Positions 23,222 through 30,717 of a DNA stretch of 35,316 nt are shown here, piece by piece. Position 1 is the stretch's first letter, and each line of letters starts with the position of its first letter. The stretch is from Robertmurraya sp. GTDB lineage: Bacteria > Bacillota > Bacilli > Bacillales > Cytobacillaceae. The stretch covers positions 1 through 35,316 of the forward strand of contig JANWJP010000018.1 in NCBI GenBank assembly GCA_025451895.1. The letters are read 5' to 3'. Both the position numbers and the translations under genes were made by a program. The notes below the pieces were generated by a model that was given only the letters and a program-made list of their open reading frames with translations, was not told the DNA's origin and searched no databases.

Positions 23222-23837
23222 CCATATTCCTCCTTAACAAATTCTTCCCTTTCGCGAAGCTGAGGGTCCCGGTTGAATACTTCCATGTTTTATAATAGAT
23301 TCCAATAATTGTAAAATCAATAGAAATAATTACAAATTTTCTGTCAATTTACGACAACCAACCGTCAATGAGCAACTTGCCGTCCCTTTCCGGGAACATA
23401 GGCCTGTCTGCGAACCCAGCCTAAATTTCCGGAAATTGATTTCAAATAGTGATTATATCTGTAAAAACCGGTCGTATTAATTAATTGAAATTCATTCTCA
23501 ATTAATGTATGATTTAATAGGCGGTTATGAAAACTTTGTCAAATTTTAATAATCAAATGTGCTCTTATATGTATACATAAAAACTTTCGCTTAAATGAAT
23601 GGCACAAAATCTGCTACTCTTAAAACTTAAGAATATTTTTGAAAACGAAGAACCAAAAATAAGATGAATTAAAATAACTGGAACTGTTGTTCCTTTTATT
23701 AAAGACAGTTTGTCACAATATGAACAAATTATTTTGAGGAAGCACCCCGAAAAACAGCAAAAAACCGCCAAAATATCATCATATGAATATTTCAAACCTT
23801 GCTAATGTGAATAACATTTTGAAAGAAGGCATTACAG
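23222..23837. other. 615-bp intergenic region between dhaS and the MATE gene
   Basis: No gene is supported; a 76-codon minus-strand frame is A/T-driven. It contains an inverted repeat with arms ATTAATTGA and TCAATTAAT (23480-23506), whose core TGAAATT-C-ATTCTCA matches the 7-1-7 Fur-type box at 11 of 14 positions. A sequence at 23335-23360 resembles the first codons of dhaS (GTTGTCGTAAA). Neither regulator can be assigned. Confidence 0.35.
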
Positions 23838-25202
23838 TTGGCTCAGGAAACAGTAACATTAAGGACAGATTTTACTTCCGGAAGTGTCACAAAACAGCTT
23901 GTCAGCTTTGCGACACCTTTATTTTTTTCAAATCTTCTTCAAGTGCTATATAACATGGTAGATATGATCGTGGTCGGGACGTTCATCGGGGGTGCGGGTT
24001 TATCTGCCGTTGCAATCGGCGGCGATATTGTTAATTTCCTGACATTTGTGGCCATAGGCTTTTCCACCGCCGGCCAGGTCATCATTTCTCAATACATCGG
24101 AGCAAAACAAAACGAAAAAATAAACACCATGATCGGCACTATGTTTACTCTTTTATTATCAAGCGCTTTTTTATTAAGTATCATCTGCATCAAATTTACC
24201 GATCAACTCCTGCGCCTGATGAATACTCCTGCTGAAGCATGGAATCTTGCCGAAAGCTACATGGCTACAACCTTTACCGGTCTCACTTTTATCTTTGGCT
24301 ATAATCTGATCAGCGCAGTCTTAAGAGGGATGGGAGATTCAAAACGCCCGTTTATGTTTATAGCCATTGCGGCCGTATTGAATTTAATCCTTGATTTAAT
24401 ATTTATTGCAGGCTTTAGAATGAGCACATTCGGAGTTGCTCTGGCGACGGTGATTGCCCAGTCAGTCAGCTTTACATTTGCCCTTATATATTTGTTCCGG
24501 AGAAAGGAGCAATTTGGATTTGACTTTAAACCAAAAAGCTTTGTTTTAAATATGAATGCCCTGAAACCCCTTCTTTTGCTGGGCTTTCCTATGGCGCTGA
24601 AATCTGCAGCCGTCCATTCATCAAAACTGTTTGTCAACTCATGGATTAATTCGTATGGTGTCGCAGTCTCTGCAGTTGCCGCCATCGGCAATAAAATCGG
24701 CATGATAAGCAATCAATTTGCCAACGCCTTTACATCTGCAGGAAGTTCCATGATTGGTCAAAATATCGGAGCGGAAAAATATGAACGGGTACCCAAGGTG
24801 ATTGGCACATCTTTTGCCATCAATTTCTTGATCTCTGCGGTACTCATTTCCTTAATCGTTTTATTCCCGTCAGAGATTTTTCAGATATTTTCAAAAGATC
24901 CTGACGTATTAACAATAGCCTTTGAATATGTGCCGATTGCCGTATTATCATTCACCGCTACCGCCTTTCGTGCACCAATGAGTGCATTCATTAACGGAAC
25001 CGGAAATTACAAACTGAATTTTGCCGTTGCTATCCTTGATGCTGTCCTTGCCCGGGTTGGTCTTGCTTTATTACTTGGCCTTGGATTCAAAATGGGGTAT
25101 GCCGGCTTTTGGTATGGAGGAGAACTGGCCAGCTTTGTGCCATTCCTAATCGGTGCCGTCTACTATATGACCGGTTCTTGGCGCAAAAAGAGGTTTGCCT
25201 GA
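23838..25202 (+). CDS. MATE-family multidrug/metabolite:cation antiporter
   Basis: The product is 454 residues, typical for the family. The start is TTG 23838, with AGAAGG 8 bases upstream; no ATG exists before residue 36. Twelve membrane helices in two similar halves are visible. Conserved MatE features include LVSFATPLFFSNLLQVLYNM early in the first half, IGGAGLSAVAIGGDIVNF, SAVLRGMGDSKRPF in the middle and FINGTGNYKLNF in the second half. Such proteins expel cationic compounds in exchange for Na+ or H+ across the cytoplasmic membrane. The neighbours give no hint of substrate. It is closed by a strong terminator at 25210. Confidence 0.88.
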   Translation: MAQETVTLRTDFTSGSVTKQLVSFATPLFFSNLLQVLYNMVDMIVVGTFIGGAGLSAVAIGGDIVNFLTFVAIGFSTAGQVIISQYIGAKQNEKINTMIGTMFTLLLSSAFLLSIICIKFTDQLLRLMNTPAEAWNLAESYMATTFTGLTFIFGYNLISAVLRGMGDSKRPFMFIAIAAVLNLILDLIFIAGFRMSTFGVALATVIAQSVSFTFALIYLFRRKEQFGFDFKPKSFVLNMNALKPLLLLGFPMALKSAAVHSSKLFVNSWINSYGVAVSAVAAIGNKIGMISNQFANAFTSAGSSMIGQNIGAEKYERVPKVIGTSFAINFLISAVLISLIVLFPSEIFQIFSKDPDVLTIAFEYVPIAVLSFTATAFRAPMSAFINGTGNYKLNFAVAILDAVLARVGLALLLGLGFKMGYAGFWYGGELASFVPFLIGAVYYMTGSWRKKRFA

Positions 25203-25209
25203 GCAGCAC

Positions 25210-25252
25210 GGCCGGCTCCGCTTCACTGTCTGCGGAAAACCGGCCCTTTTTT
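25210..25252 (+). terminator. Rho-independent terminator of the MATE gene
   Basis: GGCCGG (25210-25215) pairs with CCGGCC (25240-25245), with TCCGC/GCGGA nested inside, followed by six T. Confidence 0.9.
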
Positions 25253-25445
25253 CACAGCTCCCCGGTAAAAAACAGCCAGGAACCGGAAATAATCCCGATT
25301 CCGCAGATTACAGCGTTTGCCCCAAATTCCCTGATTAATACCGATAGAAAAATATCACGATTTTTCTACATTTGCAAAGCCCTGTGAAATGATTCATTCA
25401 GATCCTTTATAATTTTAATAACACCTGAATTTGGAAGTGTCTTCT

Positions 25446-26267
25446 ATGGCCTATTCAATCACAGAATATATATGGTTTTTTATTATTTATGCGTTTCTGG
25501 GCTGGTGCTCCGAAGTAGCCTATCAGGCCGTGTACAAAGGAAAATTTATAAATAGAGGATTTTTGCTGGGACCCGTTTGCCCGATTTATGGTTTCGGAAT
25601 GATTCTGCTCATTTTTGCATTGAAACCAATAGTCGATCATATCCCCCTTTTGTTTTTCGGTGCTGTCTTGTTTACATCCGCTCTGGAATTCATCACAGGG
25701 TTTGTTTTGGAAAAGGTCTTTAATCAAAAATGGTGGGATTACTCGGACATGCCATTCAATATAAAAGGATATATATGTTTGTCCTTTTCCATTGTTTGGG
25801 GACTGGCCGCAGTTTTTATTCTTCATATTATTCATCCTTCAATCGCAAAATTAGTTTCTTTCCTCGATCATCCAATCGGCACAGTTTTGCTGGCCATTCT
25901 GCTGGCTTATTTTTTTAGTGATGTCATTATCACGGTTCTGGGAATTATGAAAATCAAAAAACGCCTCCGCATCCTGAATGAAATCGCTGCACAACTGAAA
26001 ACTTATTCTGACGAAATTGGGATGAATATTTACAAAGGAATGACTGCAGCAGTAAAAAGAAAAAACCAGGTCCGGCACAGGCTTGAAGTTTCCAAATCCG
26101 ATCTTGAAGCGGCACTGGCCAAAAGAAAAGAACGAATAGCAAAACTGAAGGAAAAACATGAAAAATTGTTAAAAGAAAAAGGCTTTGTCCACCGGCACTT
26201 GGAAAAGGCCTTTCCCCGTATTAAAGAACGGCTTTCCAAAATGGAGCGGGACCGCAAACATAAATAG
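25446..26267 (+). CDS. CmpB-like membrane protein (putative ABC-transporter type IV family) with C-terminal coiled coil
   Basis: The product is 273 residues from ATG 25446; GGAAG lies 8 bases upstream, and a TTG at 25431 would add 5 residues. About five membrane helices occupy residues 5-165. Family marks are FLGWCSEVAYQAVYKGKFIN, the RGFLLGPVCPIYGFGM loop, ALEFITGFVLEKVF and WWDYSDMPFNIKGYICL. The last 100 residues are highly charged and helical (KSDLEAALAKRKERIAKLKE), a likely coiled coil facing the cytoplasm. Proteins of this domain are widespread in Firmicutes and were named for distant similarity to ABC components; no transport role is proven. It stands alone. Confidence 0.75.
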   Translation: MAYSITEYIWFFIIYAFLGWCSEVAYQAVYKGKFINRGFLLGPVCPIYGFGMILLIFALKPIVDHIPLLFFGAVLFTSALEFITGFVLEKVFNQKWWDYSDMPFNIKGYICLSFSIVWGLAAVFILHIIHPSIAKLVSFLDHPIGTVLLAILLAYFFSDVIITVLGIMKIKKRLRILNEIAAQLKTYSDEIGMNIYKGMTAAVKRKNQVRHRLEVSKSDLEAALAKRKERIAKLKEKHEKLLKEKGFVHRHLEKAFPRIKERLSKMERDRKHK

Positions 26268-26482
26268 TTGATTGTAAACCATCATACAGCAGGAAGTTAA
26301 ACCCGATACATCCTAAAAAAGATCATGAATCTATTTGAAAATGTTCGTCCGATTTTCACATAAAATTACCGTTATGTATGCAAGGAAAAAGAAACGGTTT
26401 CCCGACAAATTCCCCGGGAAATAATTGCAGATCCAACCTGTTGTACCCCTTATTTAAATAGAACCCGGGGAAGTTTTCAAAT
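26268..26482. other. intergenic between convergent genes
   Basis: No gene or convincing terminator was found. A CCCCGGG-centred sequence near 26416-26424 and another CCCGGGG at 26464-26470 could pair with each other, but they lack T-runs. Confidence 0.25.
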
Positions 26483-27352
26483 TCAAATCCATTCCTTCAT
26501 TGTATGATAAATCCCTTCCGCATACGATCCTTTGGCAATGCAGTGGAATTTTTTCTTTGCCTCATTCGTCGCATTTTCAAGCAAATAACCATTTCCCACC
26601 GTGTTCAGCATTTTTAGATCATTTCCGCTGTCTCCGAATGCAAAAGAGTTGTGTTTGTCTATCTTGAATTTGTTCAATAAGAACCTGACAATTTCATCTT
26701 TTCCTGCTCCAACAGAAATGAAATCTACATCATAAGCATTCTCCGGGTCGCCTATTAACGGATTGCAGCGGCTGATATTGACAATAATCCCAAACGAGTC
26801 GGCAAGCTCTTTGATGTACTGAATGTTCTTCCTGTCTGTTTCGCTGTTTTGCATATAATAAAAATAACTGTGGGTATATTTGGTAATCTCCACCAGTTTT
26901 TGCCTCTTCAGACGGATATTCCTCTCTTCCAGCAAACCGAGAATAGTCTTTATTTTTTCAAAGGAATATCCTTGACTTTCAATATGCCGGGACCATTCCT
27001 CATCTATTTTCCCTGTGGAGCTGTGAGAAAAATAATGAATCTGTGTCCCGAATGCACTGGCGATAAAATGCGGCAGAATCCTGTACCCTTCTTTGGCCAT
27101 TTTTTCAAAAACCCAGCTGAGTCTGCTGCCGGTAACAAGACCAAAAATCAATCCGTTCTTCTCACTCTTTTCCGCTATATACTCCTCCAGCTTGCGGATG
27201 CTATCCTTCCATTCCCCTGTTTGAAAATGCGGAAAATATGTTTCATCAAAATCACTGAAAATAATATATTTCGCCTCTGCAGGCATGGACAAAGTCCTGA
27301 ACCCGCCGGTTTTAATCATCTCTTTAATATGATTTGTCCTTTCAGACTGCAT
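26483..27352 (-). CDS. NtdB-like HAD phosphatase (kanosamine-6-phosphate phosphatase family)
   Basis: The product is 289 residues from ATG 27352, with GGGAGG 9 bases upstream; a GTG at 27379 would add 9 residues. HAD motif I is FSDFDETYFPH, with the nucleophile Asp at about residue 34. Motif II is LVTGSRLSW, and motif IV is AFGDSGNDLKMLNTVGNGYL. The cap contains CNPLIGDPENAYDVDFISVG, a segment I recognise from Bacillus NtdB, which releases kanosamine from kanosamine 6-phosphate. Overall similarity to NtdB is strong by eye. No ntdA- or ntdC-like gene lies nearby, so the substrate may be another sugar phosphate. It appears to be transcribed alone. Confidence 0.8.
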   Translation of the reverse strand: MQSERTNHIKEMIKTGGFRTLSMPAEAKYIIFSDFDETYFPHFQTGEWKDSIRKLEEYIAEKSEKNGLIFGLVTGSRLSWVFEKMAKEGYRILPHFIASAFGTQIHYFSHSSTGKIDEEWSRHIESQGYSFEKIKTILGLLEERNIRLKRQKLVEITKYTHSYFYYMQNSETDRKNIQYIKELADSFGIIVNISRCNPLIGDPENAYDVDFISVGAGKDEIVRFLLNKFKIDKHNSFAFGDSGNDLKMLNTVGNGYLLENATNEAKKKFHCIAKGSYAEGIYHTMKEWI

Positions 27353-27993
27353 AAGTGGAACCCTCCCTTTCACCTTCACTGCAATTCTTTTTTCAGGTTA
27401 TTGTTTATTCTATATTAATATATTAACAGACATTTCCTATTCCATATACCATTCACGCCGGAAGGCAACTACTTTAATGAAACAAAACCGTGAGGAATTA
27501 AAAAGAATGAAGATAATTTGAGACAGAATGTTCAGGGGATTAACAAGAGAAAAAATGATATCATTTCTTATTATAGGTTAATCTAGCTCTGGAAACAGAT
27601 AGCAATAGATGATTTGCTGCGAAAATCACCGGGAAAATATCACTCAAAAAAAAAGAAGAAAGGGAAGCATATTTCTTCTTCCCCTTGTTAAGAACCAATT
27701 CAATCCTTTGGCAGGGCCGAATACCTGTGAATATCTTGAAACAATCACTGTCCAAAGGATTGGCGATTTCTTCGGAAAATGGGAGCCGAACCAAATAAAC
27801 GGTTTTAAAGCCTGTTTTGTTTTTTTATCCGGCACAAGGGATCCGCCTTTCCATTTTAAGTCCCATTTCGCTGTGGTTTCCCTGTAAATGGGCCTCAATT
27901 CCGATTCTTGTAAACCCCAATATGTCCGTCCCATCTCAAGATAGGATCTGAAATTAAATTTGTACTCCCAAATACGGCGCTTTTCTATATTGT
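27353..27993 (-). pseudogene. gene-free gap with a possible decayed coding stretch at 27561-27934
   Basis: On the minus strand two overlapping frames read fairly well. From 27934 there is MGRTYWGLQESELRPIYRET and GGSLVPDKKTKQALKPFIWF; then from about 27794 another frame continues SDCFKIFTGIRPCQRIELVL. This suggests a frameshifted remnant directly downstream of the PTS operon, but the family is not recognised and a ribosome binding site is lacking. The rest of the gap is featureless A/T-rich DNA. Confidence 0.2.
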
Positions 27994-28332
27994 CTATTTG
28001 CCCATTTTTGATTCCAAAGTTGCTATCCGGCTTTCCAGACCGTGAATATAACGATAATTGTCAATAAGCCGCTTTATCAGATTGAGCTCTGCCTGTGCAG
28101 TCATCACATGGTCTTGTGCATGAACAACAAGAAAGTTTGGAACTGCTTCTTCATTGCGTATCAATTCGGTTTGAAATTTATGGCTTGTATAAAACTCTTT
28201 TTCAGCTTCATCCAAATGATTTTGTGCCTTGTCAAAGTCAAATTCCTCCGCAGCGTCTAATGCTTCATACGCCTCACCGCGGGCATTTCCGCCATGGAGA
28301 ATTAACTTAAACGCTGCTTCCTCATTATTCAT
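27994..28332 (-). CDS. PTS lactose/cellobiose-family enzyme IIA
   Basis: The product is 112 residues, all-helical, as expected for IIA of this family. GGGAGGG precedes the ATG. The phosphorylation site is His71 in VVHAQDHVMTAQAEL; the early HGGNARGEAYEALDAA helix and the C-terminal RYIHGLESRIATLE helix also match. It takes phosphate from HPr and passes it to IIB. It is the last gene of a minus-strand operon, with IIC about 110 bp upstream. The sugar is probably a beta-glucoside or chito-oligosaccharide, but no phosphoglycosidase gene is present here. Confidence 0.92.
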   Translation of the reverse strand: MNNEEAAFKLILHGGNARGEAYEALDAAEEFDFDKAQNHLDEAEKEFYTSHKFQTELIRNEEAVPNFLVVHAQDHVMTAQAELNLIKRLIDNYRYIHGLESRIATLESKMGK

Positions 28333-28444
28333 TCATATCACCCTCCCATTGGTTTTTTCGGCAATTTCACTGTTAAAAAGCGGCATCCCTATTAAGTAAA
28401 TCGATTAATTCACACCGCTTAAAATAGTGAACATCCAGTTTTCT

Positions 28445-29761
28445 TCACGCACTTTGTACTCCGGACTCTGTCTCTTCACCCTGCTCCTGTTTGACAAGCG
28501 TCTTTTCATACCGTCTAAAAAACGGCCAATAGATTAGAGCAGCGATGACAGCATTCATCACTTGGACCAAACCGGCCAAGACCGAACCTCCCGTGGCAAT
28601 AAATCCTCCTAAAAAGATCGGCACAGTAAACGGAGGTTGAATCACCACAGGCGGAAGAACACCTGTTGCAAACAGGAAATAGTTTATCGTTACAATTACA
28701 ACCGGCCCCAAGATAAACGGTATAAACATAATCGGATTTAATACGATTGGCACCCCGAAAATAACCGGTTCATTAATATTGAAAATCGTTGGAATTATTG
28801 CTGTCCTGCCCACCTGTTTCAACTGGCTGGAAGCCGAGAAAAGCATAAAAACAACAAGCCCCCAAGTTGCCCCGGAACCACCTATATGGGTAAACATATG
28901 ATAAAAAGGTTCGGTTACAATCCCGGTGGCTTCAACGCCGGCTTCAAGGGCATCTACATTTGCCGCCATTTGGCTTAACCAGAACGGATAAGCAACAGAG
29001 GAAACCACATTCATTCCGTGAATTCCCAACGACCAAAGCAACATCATTAAAAAGATCATCGCAACTGCTGCAGGGTAAGAGTTGGATGCAGCAACAAGAG
29101 GTTTAAATATTTCCAAAACCGCCTGAGGAATAGTAATGCCAAAATTGGCCCATACAATCCAGGCAGCAATCCAAACTAATGGCAAAATTACCATAAACGG
29201 AAGAATAGCCCGGAACGTCCGCATAACATAAGGCGGCACTCCTGCAGGCATTTCAACCGTTAAACCTTTCTTCAGAAAAAAGCGCATAAGTTCTGTCGTC
29301 AAAATTCCTAAAAGAATCGCAACAAACAGCCCCTGTCCGCCCAAATAACTTAGAATCTCACCAAATGGGACATTTTCAATGGCGGTAACCGGAAAAGCTG
29401 TCATGAAAAATGCCAGCATGGACAAGATTCCTGCCATAACCGCATCAATATCTCTGCGGTCACCCAAACTGTACCCGATCCCAAACGCAACTGTTAATGA
29501 TAAAATTCCAAAAGTCAGATGAAAAGGAAAGAGAATTTGAGCTTTGATTGGTTCAATTGCATTTTCCCATGCATGGATAATTCCCCAATTTATTGTGGCA
29601 GGCGGATTGGCAATAATCAAAAACAGGGCGCCTGTTAAAATCACGGGAAGTGCAAAAATAACGAAAGCATCACGAATGGACTGCAAATATATATTTTGCG
29701 CAATTCTCCCGAGGGGTTCCATTAAATGGTCTTCAAGCCATTGGAATGCATTCATATTCAA
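28445..29761 (-). CDS. PTS lactose/cellobiose-family enzyme IIC (membrane permease)
   Basis: The product is 438 residues, normal for IIC of this family. The start is TTG 29761, 5 bases after GGGGG; an ATG at 29755 is the alternative. About ten membrane helices. Recognisable features are FQWLEDHLMEPLGRIAQNIY at the N-terminus, LLWSLGIHGMNVVSSVAYPF (sugar-binding loop region) and NEPVIFGVPIVLNPIMFIPF, a hallmark of cellobiose/lactose IIC. It overlaps the end of the IIB gene, so they are translationally coupled. It transports and, with IIB, phosphorylates a disaccharide. Confidence 0.92.
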   Translation of the reverse strand: MNMNAFQWLEDHLMEPLGRIAQNIYLQSIRDAFVIFALPVILTGALFLIIANPPATINWGIIHAWENAIEPIKAQILFPFHLTFGILSLTVAFGIGYSLGDRRDIDAVMAGILSMLAFFMTAFPVTAIENVPFGEILSYLGGQGLFVAILLGILTTELMRFFLKKGLTVEMPAGVPPYVMRTFRAILPFMVILPLVWIAAWIVWANFGITIPQAVLEIFKPLVAASNSYPAAVAMIFLMMLLWSLGIHGMNVVSSVAYPFWLSQMAANVDALEAGVEATGIVTEPFYHMFTHIGGSGATWGLVVFMLFSASSQLKQVGRTAIIPTIFNINEPVIFGVPIVLNPIMFIPFILGPVVIVTINYFLFATGVLPPVVIQPPFTVPIFLGGFIATGGSVLAGLVQVMNAVIAALIYWPFFRRYEKTLVKQEQGEETESGVQSA

Positions 29762-30088
29762 TCAGTCCCCCTGCTTATTAACCATTTGAAGTACTTGATC
29801 AAGAACCTTATCCCCGTCCATTAATGCAAATGCACGCTGGTCAACAAGATCAATCGGGATATTATGCTCATCAGCGATCTTGGTCAATTCTTTTTTCAAA
29901 TGGCGTACCTGAGGTTCGATCAGTGCAACATCAAAGTTTGCAGCCTGCTTTTTAAACTCTCCGGTGCCGCCCGCATCCGCAACAATATCAATATTGCGTT
30001 TGGCAGCTGCTTCTTCAACTTTCTTTGCCAATTGACTGGATGTTGCTCCCCAACTGCACAAAATAATCAGTTTAACAGGTTCTGACAT
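29762..30088 (-). CDS. PTS lactose/cellobiose-family enzyme IIB
   Basis: The product is 108 residues. The phosphocysteine is Cys11 in the loop LCSWGATSSQL; the family usually has a CSxGMSTS loop, so the Trp and the Ala-Thr order are slightly unusual. The body (ADAGGTGEFKKQAANFDVAL, EPQVRHLKKELTKIA, DQRAFALMDGDKVLDQVLQM) fits IIB of the cellobiose/chitobiose type. AAGGAGGG precedes the ATG. The order IIB-IIC-IIA in transcription is one of the common arrangements. It acts at the cytoplasmic face of IIC. Confidence 0.92.
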   Translation of the reverse strand: MSEPVKLIILCSWGATSSQLAKKVEEAAAKRNIDIVADAGGTGEFKKQAANFDVALIEPQVRHLKKELTKIADEHNIPIDLVDQRAFALMDGDKVLDQVLQMVNKQGD

Positions 30089-30089
30089 C

Positions 30090-30341
30090 TTACACCCTCC
30101 TTGTATTTAAGCTCTTTTTTCTCAACATATCCTCCCTCAGTTTGTCCATAGCCCGGTATTTGAAAATCAGCCATTCACTGAACCAAACTGCAGCAATTAG
30201 AACGATTGAGAAGGCTGTGCTAAAAAAAACAATCGTCCATTTATGCTCGACATTTTTGACCAAACTATAGACCGCAAAGCCCAGCCAAATGAGGGAAAAC
30301 GTTGCAATATTAAACTTCGAAAACGGGCTCAGGTTTTTCAT
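30090..30341 (-). CDS. small two-helix membrane protein, first gene of the PTS operon
   Basis: The product is 83 residues from ATG 30341, with AAGGAGG 8 bases upstream; the frame extends further upstream without a site. Two hydrophobic helices (about 12-29 and 35-56) are followed by a basic tail (KYRAMDKLREDMLRKKSLNT). It ends 1 bp before the IIB start codon, so it is co-transcribed and probably coupled with IIB. I do not recognise a family. A link to the PTS, such as assembly or regulation at the membrane, is only suggested by position. Confidence 0.7.
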   Translation of the reverse strand: MKNLSPFSKFNIATFSLIWLGFAVYSLVKNVEHKWTIVFFSTAFSIVLIAAVWFSEWLIFKYRAMDKLREDMLRKKSLNTRRV

Positions 30342-30501
30342 TCTGCTGACCTCCTTAATTTTAGAATGACCTCCGAATACCGTTTTATGCACACCATGGA
30401 AATAACAACAAAAAATTAAGACTACCTTAACACTTCTTTGTTTTTTTGAAATCAATGCCCCATTGCCCCCGCACTTATTTTTCCAAAAGTAAGAATTAAA
30501 A

Positions 30502-30532
30502 AATCGTTATTCTATGTTGTCGAATAACGATT
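30502..30532 (-). promoter_or_regulatory. perfect 11-bp inverted repeat between nirK and the PTS operon
   Basis: AATCGTTATTC (30502-30512) and GAATAACGATT (30522-30532) pair across 9 bases. On the minus strand the stem is followed by six T, so it could act as an AT-rich leader terminator for the PTS operon or as an operator. It lies 160 bp upstream of that operon's first start codon. No antiterminator-type RAT sequence was recognised. Confidence 0.45.
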
Positions 30533-30624
30533 ACACATTCCTAAAAATCATTTTCAGATCTCAATTGCAGCAAATCACTGGAATATTACACCGAACGCTG
30601 ATTCCAACCATTCCCTCTCTCAAA

Positions 30625-30667
30625 AGTGATATTAATCACAACTGCTTTATTCCCCTTCCCTTATACT
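30625..30667 (+). promoter_or_regulatory. Fnr-like class II promoter of nirK
   Basis: AGTGA-N6-TCACA (30625-30640) matches the Fnr/Crp consensus at 9 of 10 positions. TATACT (30662-30667) is a good -10 box. The dyad centre is 29.5 bp upstream of the -10, giving about -41.5 from a start near 30674. Anaerobic activation of nirK is the natural reading. Confidence 0.7.
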
Positions 30668-30717
30668 AAAGTGACGAAGTCTGCTTATTCATGACTATTT
30701 ACAATGAGGTGATTTCA

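Noticed and set aside
23565-23795. 76-codon minus-strand frame upstream of the MATE gene
   Set aside because: Composition follows A/T bias, with no ribosome binding site and no family features.
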